Shown in pieces: positions 1 to 12,435 of a stretch of DNA of 64,000 nucleotides. The stretch covers positions 3,038,001 through 3,102,000 of the forward strand of contig NC_083870.1 in assembly GCF_032452875.1 (NCBI RefSeq), given 5' to 3'. A program made the translations under genes and the position numbers. Origin of the DNA: Bos javanicus (lineage: Eukaryota > Chordata > Mammalia > Artiodactyla > Bovidae). The notes below the pieces were generated by a model. The model saw only the letters and a program-made list of their open reading frames with translations. It was not told the origin of the DNA and made no database searches. The stretch's first letter is position 1, and every line of letters starts with the position of its first letter.

Positions 1-176
1 TGGACCACAGTCCGCCAGGCTCCTCTGACCATGGGATACTCCAGGCAAGAATACTGGAGTGGGTGGCCATGCCTCCTCCAGGGGATCTCCCAGACCCAGC
101 GATCAAACCCCTGTCTCTTATGTCTCTTGCATTGGCAGGTGGGTTCTTTAACACTAGCGCCACTTGGGAAGCCCAC
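1..176 (-). mobile_element. Bov-tA SINE, cut by the window edge
   Basis: Reverse complement of the bovid tRNA-derived SINE. The body (CTCCAGGCAAGAATACTGGA) is followed by the tRNA-like head in reverse, ending GGGAAGCCC. The 3' tail lies outside the window. Confidence 0.9.
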
Positions 177-575
177 TTAATTCCCAGTACATCCTAAAAA
201 CACAGTATATACTCCAATCTTGCAGAGTTAATGTTCTCTTCCAGGAAGATTTGAAAGATTGCGCCTAGAAAGTGCCCTTCCCCCCTCCTCCTCCTTTTTT
301 CCCTCTCCCTACTCCCCATACGAGCTAACCAGTTTTCTGCAACCCTTCCTCAGCTTCCAGCCACACACCAAGTCCTATGAAGAAAGCCTGGATTACTGAA
401 AAAGGATAGATCTTTCTGCTAAGGAGGTGGGAAGCAGCAGGCTTGGTCTCAGACCTATATAAAAGCAAAAATCTTGGCACTGAGTCCTGCCACCACTGGT
501 GGAAGTAAGTCTGATGAGATGCGTGCTCTATAATTAGTTTTTATGGCTGCTGTTACCCGAGTTAACCACCCACTT
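177..575. other. No assignable feature
   Basis: Mixed-composition intronic sequence with a pyrimidine-rich patch (277-310). No ORF, RNA gene or clear repeat is recognised. Confidence 0.4.
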
Positions 576-577
576 GC

Positions 578-840
578 TTTTCCAAGTTCTTTCACAGGGT
601 CTTTGGTTATGAATTCATTTGTACCATTTTTTTTGATTCTGTATGTAAGTTACATCATATGTCTTTCTTTGTCTGACTTACTCCACTTAATATGATAATC
701 CTGCTATATTTAGAATGGATAACAAGCAAGGACCTACTGTTAATCAGGAAACTCTGCTCAATATTCTATAACAACCTAATGGAGAAAGAATTTGAAAAAG
801 AATAGATGCATGTATGTATAATAAGTAAATAAAACAATAT
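578..840 (+). mobile_element. L1 3' UTR fragment with its 5' part inverted
   Basis: The stretch from about 718 (ACAAGCAAGGACCTACTGTTA onward) reads as the artiodactyl L1 3' UTR in plus orientation. The preceding 578-717 resembles an adjacent part of the same region in reverse (TTCTTTGTCTGACTTACT). That layout fits twin-priming inversion. Divergence makes the boundaries approximate. Confidence 0.5.
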
Positions 841-1117
841 AGGTCTCTCTTTTCACATGAAAAAATAAGGAATATATAAATTAGGGTTGTTTTCAAGAAA
901 GACCTTATCCCACCCCATCCCCCAAAATTGCAAGAGTTTTTTTCTAGCTCTTTCTTCTGAGGCGCTCACCATGCCTGCCCGGGAAAGCTTACAACATTGC
1001 TGTCCCAGCAGCACTGCATCTGGGCCCCAGCTGTCTTGAGAAACTACTCTCAGTGGCACCAACAGCAAGCACGAAGGACCCCGCTCCCGGTTTGCCAAGA
1101 TATGAAAAACGTTCATC

Positions 1118-1560
1118 CTTTTAACCTGTAATTCAACCTGAAGGAATTTACCCTAAGGAAATAATCAAAGTGGAATGCAAAACTTGTAAAGATGTTCATC
1201 ACTGCAAAAAAGTTGATGACAACCTACTTAGTCAACAATGAGGGGGGTGGGTTTATTAAATAAATCCTGGAACACTGCACATACAATATAATACAGGTAC
1301 CAAGCCATGTTTGCAAAAAATAAATTTGGTAATATGGGAAAATTCTCAGGATACGTTAAGTTTTAAACAGCTATGTTTTTCTCAATTTTGTCCAAAACCA
1401 AAATAAGTTCCATGGACATATATATTAAATTCAGAAAGAAATTTAATAGTTTAAACAATGGTTAGGGGTGGATGAAGCAAATACAAAACACTTTTCTTCT
1501 TCCTTATACAGTTTTACTTATTTTTATACATTAAATGATAAATTTCAAGCAGAACCCATA
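1118..1560 (+). mobile_element. Old L1 3' end (L1ME-like)
   Basis: The phrases GGAATTTACCCTAAGGAAAT and AAGATGTTCATCACTGCA, followed by a degraded AT-rich UTR, are typical of mammalian-wide L1M 3' ends. It is highly diverged, so insertion predates the ruminant radiation. Confidence 0.55.
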
Positions 1561-2930
1561 AACATAAAATGACATTTGTTTCTGAAATGTTACTTTGAAA
1601 AATCTGTCTATTTATTTTGGAAAGATTGCTAAAAGGAAAAGTTGTACACTCTGGTAAGGTTTACAATCCATTATCACTAGGACAGGTAGACATGGAAAAA
1701 ATCCTATGGTTTCCTATTCTCATTTGGCACCCTGAATCTGTCCTTCAAAAAAGCCAAAGAATGCACAAAAACAGGAGGCAGATCCAGGACCCAGAAATGA
1801 GGGGTCACTTACCTGGTTGTTGGAAAAATAAAGGAGGAACTATTAAAAAATAAAAGACACCACTTTTTATAAGGTGATTGCTGTATTTCACAAATACATA
1901 ATGTAACTGATGTACACCATATAAACTTTCTACAGACACTCAGAACTTAGTCTTTATTACAGACCAAACCGGTTTGCAAACCAGCAATTAGGAAGCATAA
2001 GATGATCTCTATGATCCTACTACTAATACTCTGAATTTCTAAACACTCTGTTGGAAGTCATTCAGGCTCAACCATACTACAATTGAATCCAAAACTAATT
2101 TCAAGCATGCTTTTTTAGCATCTGGTTCCAATGACTTCCCTTTAACCCACAAAAGGTCCTGGCTTTCTGGTTTCCTTCTTTACAAAATACCCTACAAACA
2201 ATCCCCAAACTTACACACACACACACACACACTGCCACCAAAAAGTTCACTGGCTGTGCAAAAGTAAAACACATTTTTCCATATAAATAAGTGAGGACTG
2301 CGTTCCCAGTATAGTTTCTATTGTCATTTAACCTAACTGATGATCTCCCTACAAATAAGAAAAAGCACTGCTGCTGCAATTCTAAACTTGAGTGAAGAAG
2401 GCCAGTGCAGCTGAGCGCCTGCTGGCGCCTGAGGGCACAGACCCATGCTTCTGGGGCTTTGCTCTTCATGCCTCTCACAGCAAAGGGCCAACGTGACTGG
2501 TTCTCCAATACTCAGTCTGGCCATAGGTCTCCAGAGGTCCCTACTCCAAACCTCTCTGCCTCACTAGCTTTCTGTGTGCCCCCAGAGATGAGCCCTCAAG
2601 TGCATAAACCCCTCTCAGGGTCAATCTGCAAAGCACATCTCTAGCACAGGAGGGAGCGCGCTCTAGATGGAGGTCCCAACGGCCACGCAGTTCTTGCCTC
2701 GGGGCCCAAAGGCTCACACATAATTACATGTTTCCCAAGTTCCAGATCTGGCTGAGGGCAGCTGAGAACCAGACAGTAAAATTATCTCTAAGTAGCCACA
2801 TGCCTAGCAAGGTCCCGGATTTAGATAAAACTCTGCTTCTTCTACACAGGGAAATCCTCAATTATAGTTATTTACTCTTTCTTTTTACCCACAAAACTGA
2901 GAAGCTTCCCTTCCAGAATTCAGTTCAAAG
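1561..2930. other. Unassigned intronic sequence with a short AC microsatellite
   Basis: No gene is recognised. The only clear structure is a perfect AC run of about 10 copies at 2213-2232. ORFs crossing this interval look like chance frames: no start context and no known domain. Confidence 0.4.
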
Positions 2931-2931
2931 G

Positions 2932-3060
2932 GATAGTAACAATTGCTGAGTGCCTCTGTGTGGTACTATTTTACTCTCACTTAAGCCTGTAAGTGCCTTG
3001 TCAAGGCCACTGGCAATGACTCGGCCCATGACCTGAAACTCGACCCCATCTGGTGGCTCT
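2932..3060 (-). repeat. MIR SINE, diverged
   Basis: Contains the antisense MIR signature of a short-term-count phrase (TGAGTGCCTCTGTGTGGTAC) followed by degraded core. The match is weak, so boundaries are approximate. Confidence 0.35.
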
Positions 3061-3466
3061 CAAGTCCGAGGTGGGCAGAGTGGGTGCCAGGAGCCCCAGC
3101 CAGCTGAGTGTACTATTAAGGTAGTTAAAAAAAAAAAAAAAAAACAGCTGACACAAGTCTCGGACTGCAGCAGCTCCATTCACGAACTGCTCCTGATGCA
3201 AACAAAGGATGCTGGAGATTTTGTCCCCTAAAATTAAGTTTTCCCAAAGTGTTGGTACTTACCTGGGTTTCTCTGAAATGTGCCAACCTCGAGGTCTGGG
3301 GGAGGGTGGTGCTGGCGTTTTTACTCCAGAGGACCCCATACTCCTACTAGGCATGACAAGGCACCACGCCCTGAGCAGCGGTGATGCGGCCAGGCTAGAG
3401 TCCTACGTTCACTCAGCCGCACCTGCTCACAGTTGCAGCAAGCTAATCTTCGGTCTTCCCTGTGGC

Positions 3467-3580
3467 ACATGAGATCTTTAGTGGGGGCACAGGGGGTCTA
3501 GTCTCCTGACCAGGGATCGAACATGGTCCCCCCACACTGAGAGCACAGAGTCTTAGTCACCGACCAGCAGGGAAGTCTCG
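3467..3580 (-). mobile_element. CHR-2 SINE
   Basis: Reverse complement of the cetartiodactyl CHR element: GACCAGGGATCGAACATGGT, then the reverse of the tRNA-Glu-like head ending in GGGAAGTC. Confidence 0.75.
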
Positions 3581-4029
3581 GCCCTACAGGGGCCGTCAAT
3601 GCGGACGCAGCCCTCCTGGCCCTTGCTGCCTTAGCACGGGCAACCTCAAGCTTCCCTGAGTATTAGTGAAGCAGCAAGAAGAGACACTACAGAGACAGGT
3701 GACAGGACGAACGTCTGAGGATTATACCGTCAGAGATCACTCAGTAGGAAGGGAAGACAGAGCGAGAGACTACGCATATGAATAAAGAGACCAAGAACAG
3801 CACACACCCCAGTATCTAGTAAGGATTTCCACCGAGGCTGACAAGAGGACTTTATGGCTTCCTCTTCTATAAGCAAGAGCTTTCAAGGGGGAACATTAAA
3901 GAATAAAAAAAATGAGGAGGGTCTCTATCAGAACTCTCTCTCGAGGGCCATTCAATAATCAATCAGTTTAATGAAAATGATAACATAATTTACTGAAATT
4001 TAAAAGTAGCTTCAGGAAATTGGGATGTA
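3581..4029. other. No assignable feature
   Basis: Moderately GC-rich then purine-rich intronic sequence. No conserved ORF, RNA gene or recognisable repeat. Confidence 0.35.
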
Positions 4030-4230
4030 TTTCCTTGGAGGCAGAAGAGCACAGTGAGGAGAAAATAGGCTTGCTTGCAGATCTGAGTTTGAATCCGGAT
4101 GTGGATGGCTGACCTTGAGCAAAAGCACTCACTTTCTTTAGCCTCAGTTTCTTCATCCACAAGATGGTCAGGTAGGAGACACCTATCTTATAGGAATGTA
4201 TAAGCATTCAATAAACCAGAGCTAATTCAT
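4030..4230 (+). repeat. MIR SINE
   Basis: Carries the MIR core in sense orientation: GAGTTTGAATCC, a degraded GACCTTGAGCAAA segment and CCTCAGTTTCTTCATC, followed by a short AT-rich tail. An old mammalian-wide insertion. Confidence 0.7.
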
Positions 4231-5489
4231 TTTACTGGTGATAAGACACAACTATACTTGACAAGTTCCTTTCTTTTTTTAAAAACAAAAGGAGTTTTAA
4301 GCACTTACTCTGCCTGGTAAAGTATGGGGCATTTATGGAAAATCATGTAGAGCTTATCATCACAATCCCAAGGATATTAACAAGGGATATTGGATAAGAT
4401 TCGATTTTAGATAAGATTAAGAATTTACTCTACATAAACATCATGTGTAATTGTAGGGAGGTGAGCTAGAGACCTCTGGTCATAGTCCTCCTTTTAATAA
4501 CACTGAGAAAACTTTAACAGAGCAAGAGACAGCTCAATGGCGGTGGTGTCACAGCCTTAACTTCAGGAAGGAGGGGGACAAAGGTGGGGGAAAGAATGAC
4601 TAAGAAGTGGATCCTGAAAGGCAGGTGGTTAACACAGCAGACAGTGGCCCAGGGCAAACATCTCAATCCTGCGAGCACAGCAGGAAAACCTGGAGTTAAG
4701 GCACAGAAAGGCTTCAGATCAAAGTCCAGTGCTTCCTTGGTACTGGTGAGGTTTTCCTACTGCTGATGTGATGGTGATGTAAGCTGACCCAAACCTAGGA
4801 GTGACGAATCCAGACAGCCCTGGCCCCACACCGCAACCTACATGGAGGCTGGGGGGAGGGGGAGGGGAGAGCTACTGTCAAAGGCAAGACAAGGTGGGCA
4901 GGGAAGGCAGTGTTCACAAGAGAGGGTGAGGGACCTTCCCCCAGATTTGAGTTTGAAAAGGACTTTCTCCTTCACTCCAGTTGATCCTGCTAACAGGTGC
5001 GATTTGGGTCTGAAATGCAGGGGGAGGCTTGAATATAGAGATTTATATAGATTTCATTACAGTCCTCCAATCACTGTGTCATAAATGTCACAACCCTGTG
5101 AACTGCCTTCTCTTTCTCAGCGTTCAAACCAAAAGGCAGGGAGTTAGCGCCAGCATCTCTATGAGCTTGTAGAACGGGATTTGCAATGGACACTGCTAGT
5201 TCAGCAGATTCTGTGATGCGTCCAGACACTTCTGCTTCAAGGCCTGGTGTAACCTTCCTGGACTCGGCCTTTCCCTCCAGGGACAAGTTCCCAGGCCTAT
5301 CAGAGCAGCTGCTGCTGGCTCGTTCATCTGGCAGCAAAAACCAGCTAACGTAGGCAAGACCGCCAAGGGGGCAGACTGAGGAACCGCAGCTGCCTTCTGC
5401 ACGACACCCAGGGCCGCACTGCCAGGCCCGCCGACACCTGCGGCAGGCACAGGGCATGTAGGAGAGGTGTACAGACCCACGAGCAAAGC
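4231..5489. other. Unassigned intronic sequence
   Basis: No repeat or gene is confidently seen. A GGGGGAGGGGGAGGGGAG purine run lies around 4849-4868. ORFs of about 80-166 codons overlapping 4840-5700 on both strands have no recognisable domains. Confidence 0.35.
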
Positions 5490-5612
5490 CCTGGGTCCAC
5501 CCCGTACTTGCTGAGCAACTTCGGGCAGGCTGCTTAACCTCGCTGAGTCTCCACTCCCTCCCCTAAAACAGAGGACCAGAACCTCCCATCTCAGGATAAA
5601 AGTGAATGGCAG
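5490..5612 (+). repeat. MIR SINE, partial
   Basis: Degraded MIR core: GGGCAGGCTGCTTAACCTCG then CTGAGTCTCCACTCC, matching the order of the MIR consensus core in sense orientation. Confidence 0.5.
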
Positions 5613-5881
5613 CTTTTCATCCTTCGGTGCATCCTGCATGCTGCCTAGAAAGCTCAACGATGCTGGTGGTGGCCCCCACACCAGCCTCATGCACACACCT
5701 CATGTGCCCACCCGAAGATTTTTTTTGCGATGGTCTGTCCTCTGCCCATTCACCTTCCTCACTTTCTCAGAGTGCTGATTCTAGAGGCCAAGACCCTCAG
5801 AACTCCTCCCGTACGCTCTCCCCAACCCCCAGGGTACACACACGCACAGGGACAGAGCTGGCCTGCTGAGAGGGTGTCTAA

Positions 5882-6089
5882 TGTGTTAGTCACTCAGTCG
5901 TGTCTGACTCTTTGCAACCCCATGGACTGTAGCCCACCAGGCTCCTCTGTCCATGGAATTCTCCAGGCAAGAATACTGGAGTGGGTTGCCTTTCCCTTCA
6001 ACAGGGGATCTTCCCAACCCACGGATCAAACCTGGGTCTCCTGGATTGCGGAGGGATTCTTTACCATCTGAGTCACCAGAGAAGCCCTG
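5882..6089 (-). mobile_element. Bov-tA SINE
   Basis: Complete-length reverse copy, from the tail-proximal AGTCGTGTCTGACTCTTTGC through to the reversed tRNA-like head CACCAGAGAAGCCC. Moderately diverged. Confidence 0.9.
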
Positions 6090-6684
6090 GTGTAACCCTT
6101 TAATGTGGGAGACTGACATTGACAGTCCAAGAAAAGGGCTGGGAGAGGGGGGTTAAAAAAGGAGGAAGGAAAGGGAGACAGGACAGTCAGACAACAGCCA
6201 GAGCAGCAGGTAAAGGACATGTGGGGTACACTGGCAATGGGACATCACTCAGACGCCTCCGCTTGGCACAAAGAGCTGCCAAGCTGGCGCCGACCGGCTG
6301 CTCCTGCCACGTACCGGGCATGAGCACACACTGCTGTTCCCAGCCCTCCAGTTCTGTCTGTAACACCACCCTGCAGGTGTCCCCCGACCGTTCCAATCTG
6401 GCAAACTCTTGCTCGTCTTTCCTGCTTCAGCACAGCCATCGTCCCCGCCTTCTCCAACTCCCCAGCCCGCATTGACGTCTCCCTCTGGACGTTTCCAACG
6501 TACTCTGCACTCCACACTATGTCACTTACCAAACTGCACTGCCTGCCGTCACTTGCATTTTATCTGTCTTCTCCTGTTCCCTTACTCATCTTTGCTGGCC
6601 AGATACAAGGGACTCAATAGGTTCTCAAATGGCTGAATAAACTGATGACTCAGGTGGCACTCAGTACCATAGCTTGCCTCCTGC

Positions 6685-6775
6685 TCTGTATACCCATGGC
6701 TGATTCATGTTGATATCCAACAGAAAACAAAATTCTATAAAGCAATAATCCTTCAATTAGAAAAATAAATCCCTA
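6685..6775 (+). mobile_element. L1 3' terminal tail (artiodactyl L1)
   Basis: CCCATGGCTGATTCATGTTG, then an A-rich stretch and CAATAATCCTTCAATTAG, matches the terminal part of the artiodactyl L1 3' UTR. Only about 90 bases are present. Confidence 0.6.
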
Positions 6776-7079
6776 GGTGAGCCCAAAGCTGAAGAGTTAG
6801 GAAGGTTAACAGTTAAATCACCACCTGGGCAATTAAACCAAGAGTAGAATGGTTAAAAAGAAGAAAAGTTTTGTTAAACTCAGTGCCTTTAAAGATCATT
6901 ACAAGTTACTCAGGGGGAAAAAATTGAAAAAAAGACAACAAACAAAACTCACCTAACACCTAAAATGCCAGGTATTAGGGACACAAGACATTGTTGGCTG
7001 AAAGAGTATCAGATGGCACCTAGTACTCCTAGTTGCCCACCCCTCTTATGGAGCCTGATTAGCTTAGAAGAAACCGGGT

Positions 7080-7190
7080 TTCAAAGGCAAGATTCAAGTG
7101 CTAGCTATGCCATCTACTAGCTGAGCAAGCTTCTGAGCCCTAGTTTTATCATGTGTTGTATGCAGGACAGGTACCTGTTTTATAGACAAT
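7080..7190 (+). repeat. MIR SINE, partial
   Basis: A degraded MIR core in sense orientation: GCTATGCCATCTACTAGCTG followed by TGAGCCCTAGTTTTATCA. Confidence 0.5.
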
Positions 7191-7216
7191 TTAACGCACT
7201 GTTTAGAACACATAAT

Positions 7217-7432
7217 GGGGCTTCCCAGGTGATGCTAGTGGTGGGAGAAAAAAAAAAATCCGCCTCCCAAGGCAGGAGACATGAGACACCGGTTCAGTCC
7301 CTGGGTCAGGAAGATCCACTGGAGAAGGGCATGGCAACCCACTCCGGTATTCTTGCCATGGATCAGGAGCCTGGCAGGCTACAGTCTACAGAGTCACAAA
7401 GAGTAGGACACAACTGAATTGACTTTGCACGC
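7217..7432 (+). mobile_element. Bov-tA SINE with near-perfect target duplication
   Basis: Sense copy beginning GGGCTTCCCAGGTGATGCTA. An 11-base A run interrupts the head region. Flanks carry AGAACACATAAT (7205-7216) and AGAACATATAAT (7433-7444), a 12-base target-site duplication with one mismatch. Confidence 0.92.
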
Positions 7433-9628
7433 AGAACATATAATACCCTCTACACTAAAAAACACCCATCGCTTTATCATGGAGAGTTCTTCAGGGTTTT
7501 AAAAACATTTTCATATTTCACATTTTATTTTCATTGGCTCCTGGATGCTATAGTCAGAGTAGCTTCCTTTCCACTTTATAGAGATAATCAAACATCTGGG
7601 GATACAGTCAGCCTGTACCACAGCATACCAGAGGCTGAGCAGACTGCAGATTCAGAGCATTTTGACCTCTCTGCTCTGTGGATCTTCCCAGGAAGCAGAG
7701 TTCCAAGCCTCTCCCAACCAGGCTGGCTCTGGGAGGCTGCACAACGCCCTCTCCCACCCCCGCTGCCCCACTCTGCTCTCACCACATTCCATGTTCTACA
7801 TTATGGGGTGGGGGCGGAGGGGGGGCGGTGGGGGGGAGGCACGGGGTCCCTGCCTCCACACACCAGTCTCAGACCCCAGCACATCATCCAAAGCAAGTCT
7901 CAAACAGCACATGTTCTACCACCCCACAGGTGTTCAGACATCTTCAGAAATCCTGGGGTATGCCAATTCTGCTGACAGAGGTCACATGAGTCCCAGTCAA
8001 GACAGAAGGCCCTTGTGACAGAAAACACAAAGACTGGGCAGTGACTGAGCCCGTATGTGAGCACAGTTTTACTTCCCACCACAGCGGATTCTGCGTCGAC
8101 TGAGAGGCATTCAACTGTGAGCTGTTCTGAAACAAGATGCGAGGAAGTATGATCTGCTGCTGTGTGTAAGTGCCTCATAGGAGGTCATCTTTGCTGCCAA
8201 GTAAATGGAGATTCAGAGGGACTAGAAACAGGCGTCTATGAAATGAGTTCAGAAAGCCTGACTCACTGGAGCTCACCTTTACACACTGAGGCCCACGATT
8301 CATGGAAAGAGGTCCTGAAGAGAGCTAGCTAGACCCTACATCATTCCAGAGATAAATACCTAGCAAACTATTAATTATACCTTCAGAAGAGACTTACATG
8401 ACTTTTCAAACCCAGTTAAAATCTTTTCAACCATGTCTTTCTAAAGGAGGCTCCAATAAGTGCTGAGGATCTAAGTATAAAGGAAAGAATTTGGGGGCTA
8501 AAATAAAGCAAGTAAGGTATTATTTATAGACTCAAAAAGATATGGCACAGCCAAAAAAAAAAAGAAAAGAAAAAAATATGGTGAAGTAAGAGCTGTGGAT
8601 GCAGGGAGCTGCTTCAGGATGAATAGCTGAACAAAAATCAGGACATCAACAGAGCATAATACAGATTTCTTTTTTTTTTTTTAAATCTATAAAGATTCAA
8701 AAAACACATCTTAAAAAAAAAAGAGAGAAAGGAGGGTGAGTTAGCAATGTACAGTTTAAGAGGCGGGGTGGGGGCTGGGGGAGGGGACACAGCTACACCA
8801 GTTGGAATGGCCACAGGGCCTCACACCAGCAGTCGGTTCTCTGGTGGCCCCTAGAGCTCCCACACTCAGGACGGGGACCCAGATATTCACATGACATGTA
8901 ACTCACACAACGGAAGGGGCCACTTGGGAGAAAAGAAACTAGCGCCAGGGACCCTGGGAGGAGCACAGCCTGGGGAACAAGTCTTCAAGAGGGAGACCTC
9001 GCTTTGATATTTGAGAGATCTCTGACTCAAAATCACAAGAGCTGTACCGGCTTGAGTTTGATTCTCATCATCCTCTAAGAGGACTTTTCAGAATGTCCCA
9101 CTTAAGCCAGACTGTACCAGGTATCCAGTTTGGGCACTGAAGTCTTCCCTGAAAACCACACTCAGATCCAGGAAAACAAAAACCAGGGGCACAAAACAAA
9201 AGCTTCCGTCCAAACATTCAAAAGGAAACTAAGACAAAGGAAAGAGCCTGAGAATCTGCGTGCTTATGAAGCCAGGAGACAAAAAAATAAACCAGAGAGA
9301 ACCATCCTCACAACGCTTCCCCCAGGGGATGACTTAATCTCAGATACAGGTGTGCTGGGTCAGCTCCAAAAATAAGACACATCACAGAGGGAACAGAATC
9401 TTGGGTTTACCTTCCCTAAAACTTGGTACTACATGACCTGGAAGGGACTTTTAGGGCTAAATTCCTAAGCAAGGAAAGTGTATATTTGGAGATATGGAGC
9501 AATCTCAGATTCTTTTCCTGGCTTTCCATACTGTTTCTGGGTCATGGCAGTCACACCTCTCACCTGTTAATCCAGTCCATCTCTCTGAATAATGAGTGTT
9601 CATAATTATACCTATTTGATATGGAAGA
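7433..9628. other. Unassigned intronic sequence with a G-run cluster and A/T tracts
   Basis: No gene is recognised. The notable structure is a cluster of G runs at 7805-7836. Homopolymer-rich tracts lie at 8550-8577 (A-rich) and 8669-8682 (T run). The ORF at 9130-9375 is Lys/Gln-rich and has no recognisable domain. Confidence 0.35.
7805..7836 (+). repeat. Potential G-quadruplex motif
   Basis: Four G runs of 4, 5, 7 and 7 bases (7805-7808, 7810-7814, 7819-7825, 7830-7836) are separated by loops of 1, 4 and 4 bases. This satisfies the standard quadruplex pattern on the plus strand, the template strand for UCK2. Confidence 0.75.
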
Positions 9629-9846
9629 GGGCTTCCCTGGTGGCTCAATCGTTTAAAAAAAAATCTGCCTGCAATGCAGATGAGATTCAATCCTTGGGTC
9701 GGGAAGATCCCCTGGGGAAGGAAACAGCAATCCACTCCAGTATTCTTGCCTGGGAAATCCCATGGACAAAGAAGTGTGGTGGGCAAATTCCATGGGATCA
9801 CCAGGACTCAGATGCAACTTAACAACTAAATCACCACCACCACCAT
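9629..9846 (+). mobile_element. Bov-tA SINE
   Basis: Sense copy starting GGGCTTCCCTGGTGGCTCAA, with an A-rich expansion in the head, ending in a CAC repeat tail (9829-9846). Confidence 0.88.
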
Positions 9847-11499
9847 GATATAAAAAATGACCGACCAAGTTACAGACATTTATGATTTACCAGTAACTAT
9901 TCAGAAAAACCTGGTAAAGGTTGGATGAAAAATGTTGAGGAAGGCATCAGCTCAAGAACAGAAGGGCAAGAACTACTGTGAACCCACACCTACTGTGTAG
10001 CCCTCTGCTACTCACTCCAAGAGACATGCTTTTCCAGCTAAAACCAGCTTTTCCTGTGTTTACAAACCCTCACTACAATCACCCAACAAAACTGGTCACT
10101 AACCTCCAACACAAAAAGGTTAGAGCTAAAGATGAGAAAAGTAGAAATGAATCTCGTGTTTCTCTCTCAACACTGGATCTGACCATTCTGTATAAAACAG
10201 TAATTAGTACCAGACCACTGGCTTCCTCCTCTCTCCACCTCACCACCGCCATCGCCCTGCGCCTTCCCCTCTACATCTCAGAGGTCAGGATCCCTTTAGG
10301 ACTGCTTCATTAACTGCAACTCCAGAGAAAAATTCTGCTTTGGTTGTGGTTTTTCCCCACTCCTCTCCTAGATCCAGAACCCACAATTTCACCATGTGCT
10401 ATACAAAGAGAATGTTTTGTCTCCAGCTGGGATTCTCAGAGCAGAGGCACCACACTGCCTGACCTCCTCTGTCTGGTTCGTTGGTAAACACTTGAGATCC
10501 ACAAGACCACAACTCCAGCTTTGTCCTTTTTCTCCGCCCCTGCCCCCACGCTGGGCACACTGTACCAGTAGAGGTAAATCAACACGGACATTCCATCTAC
10601 GAGAATCTGCCTCGCCGTTCTATGGAGCGCCCTTGAAGACGCAGCTTTCCCCACTATCATTCGTATTTCCTTTTCACAGTCGTGTTACTTATCTGTCTTT
10701 TCCCACACTGGGCTCATTTCATTCCGCATCCACCTAGGCAGTCCCAACTTGTATTGTACAAGTCCCAACTTGCACAATACAGGCAGACCCACTGTATTTT
10801 CTGAAGCCTAAGGCTAAGGCAGCTAGCAACAAGAGCTGACAGACCCACAGACATCCATGTCTGCTCCAAGTTCCCAGTCTATCTAAAACCCAGCATTTCT
10901 TCTAAAAGTTTAACCTCTACCAATTCTTTCTCAGATTCCAGTATGGTCATACAAACAAACGAGGTAAAACTAAACAGCTGAGGAGAAATAAGCAAGTCAC
11001 AAAATAATTCTGAACAGCCAGCAACCGTATGACAACCTTTAACTTCGTAAGCAAGACCAAATTGACAAGAACCTAGTCATTTTTTTTCAACTCAGCAGAG
11101 CACTCAAAAAATCCAGTAACACCCAACACTCTCAAACATGATCCCACAACGCAGTATGAACAAAGTCTATATGATCATAATAATACGAAACTCTAAATGT
11201 CGCTCTAACCAAAATGATACACTTAACTATGTTAGAAGAGACACAGGGAAAGGTTAAGTGTTAGCTAAAACCTCACAATCTACAAGAGGAAGTCAATAAA
11301 GCACACTCAATATTGAGAGGGGAGAAAAGCAGAAAATATCAGTGAAAATGTGATTTTTTCAAACAGCAAAATAATCAAAGGAATTGGAAGTGCTTGTCTG
11401 TGGGGAGATGGGATGGAGTGGAGGAAGGACTTATTTGGGGTTATGAGCTTTGCTGCAGGGGTAGTTACCCTCATTGCCATGGTCACCATCATCTCCCTA
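9847..11499. other. Unassigned intronic sequence
   Basis: No gene or clear interspersed repeat recognised. A small inverted repeat with a direct 10-base repeat lies at 10741-10781. Confidence 0.35.
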
Positions 11500-11705
11500 A
11501 GAGCTAACACTTACTGGCTGTTCACTATACACCAGGTAACATTTCAGTGGCTTGCTCTGTATTGTTACTGCATGTGTTATTTCACCTCTTTCGAGAGGTA
11601 CCATTTTGGTGCCCATTTTACAGATGAGGAAAATGAGGCACAGCAAGCAACTCTGCCCAAGACCACTGCTCTAGGTAGCAGCAGAGCTAAGGCAGGGCTA
11701 TTTGT
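11500..11705 (-). repeat. MIR SINE
   Basis: Antisense MIR with a well preserved core: CCATTTTACAGATGAGGAAA followed by ATGAGGCACAGCAAGCAAC and CAGAGCTAAGGCAGGGC. A 188-codon plus-strand ORF (11350-11916) runs over it and is judged spurious. Confidence 0.8.
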
Positions 11706-12168
11706 CTTATATATCAAACGCATTTTTTTAACTTTTACCACAGTAATATACAGGTTAAATTTTCAATCAGATACCTGCACACAAGCAGCAGCATTTGGAA
11801 ATAAAAATAGCCAGTTAACTGTGAGGGTGTGTGCTATTTCCAGTCTACATGATAGAAGGCTCAGATGGGGACAAAAGCAGGCACGACACTGCTATCACAC
11901 CAAAACGGTTGTTTAACCTGAACAGGTGCCCCCTGTACACAGGCCGAGTCCACACATTCCCTCAATCAGTGAGAACCTCTGTGCCCTAATGAGGAAAAGT
12001 CCAAAATACCCTCTCTGAAGTTTTACTCACACACACCTCATTTTCTCAGACTAGGAAATATACTTCTAATCTCTAAATGAAGTCAGCCTCCAGGATCCCT
12101 GTAGCCAGAGAATGAGTGTGTGTTAATACCCATATCAAAAAGGGCTTTTTGTGTCCTCACACTTGATT

Positions 12169-12435
12169 GGGAGAAGGCAATGGCACCCCACTCCACTACT
12201 CTTGCCTGGAAAATCCCATGGACGGAGGAGCCTGATGGGCTGCAGGCCATGCGGTCACGAAGAGTCGGACACGACTGAGCGACTTCACTTTCACTTTCAT
12301 GCATTGGAGAAGGAAATGGCAACCCACTCCAGTGTCCTTGCCTGGAGAATCCCAGGGATGGCGGAACCTGGTGGGCTGCCATCTATGAGGTCGCACAGAG
12401 TCGGACACGACTGAAGTGACTTAGCAACTTAGCAG
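12169..12435 (+). mobile_element. BOV-A2 dimeric SINE with perfect target duplication
   Basis: Two tandem Bov-A monomers, each with a CACTCCA..CTTGCCTGGA body, joined by a TTCACTTTCACTTTCATGCA linker. The tail ends TTAGCAACTTAGCAG. Flanks share CACACTTGATT (12158-12168 and 12436-12446), an 11-base perfect duplication. Low divergence makes it a young insertion. Confidence 0.95.

Noticed and set aside
5196..5696. Overlapping minus ORFs of 128 and 166 codons.
   Set aside because: No recognisable domain, partly over a MIR, and no splice or promoter context.
11350..11916. A 188-codon plus-strand ORF in intron 1.
   Set aside because: It runs over an antisense MIR, shows no domain or start context, and lies antisense inside UCK2 intron 1.
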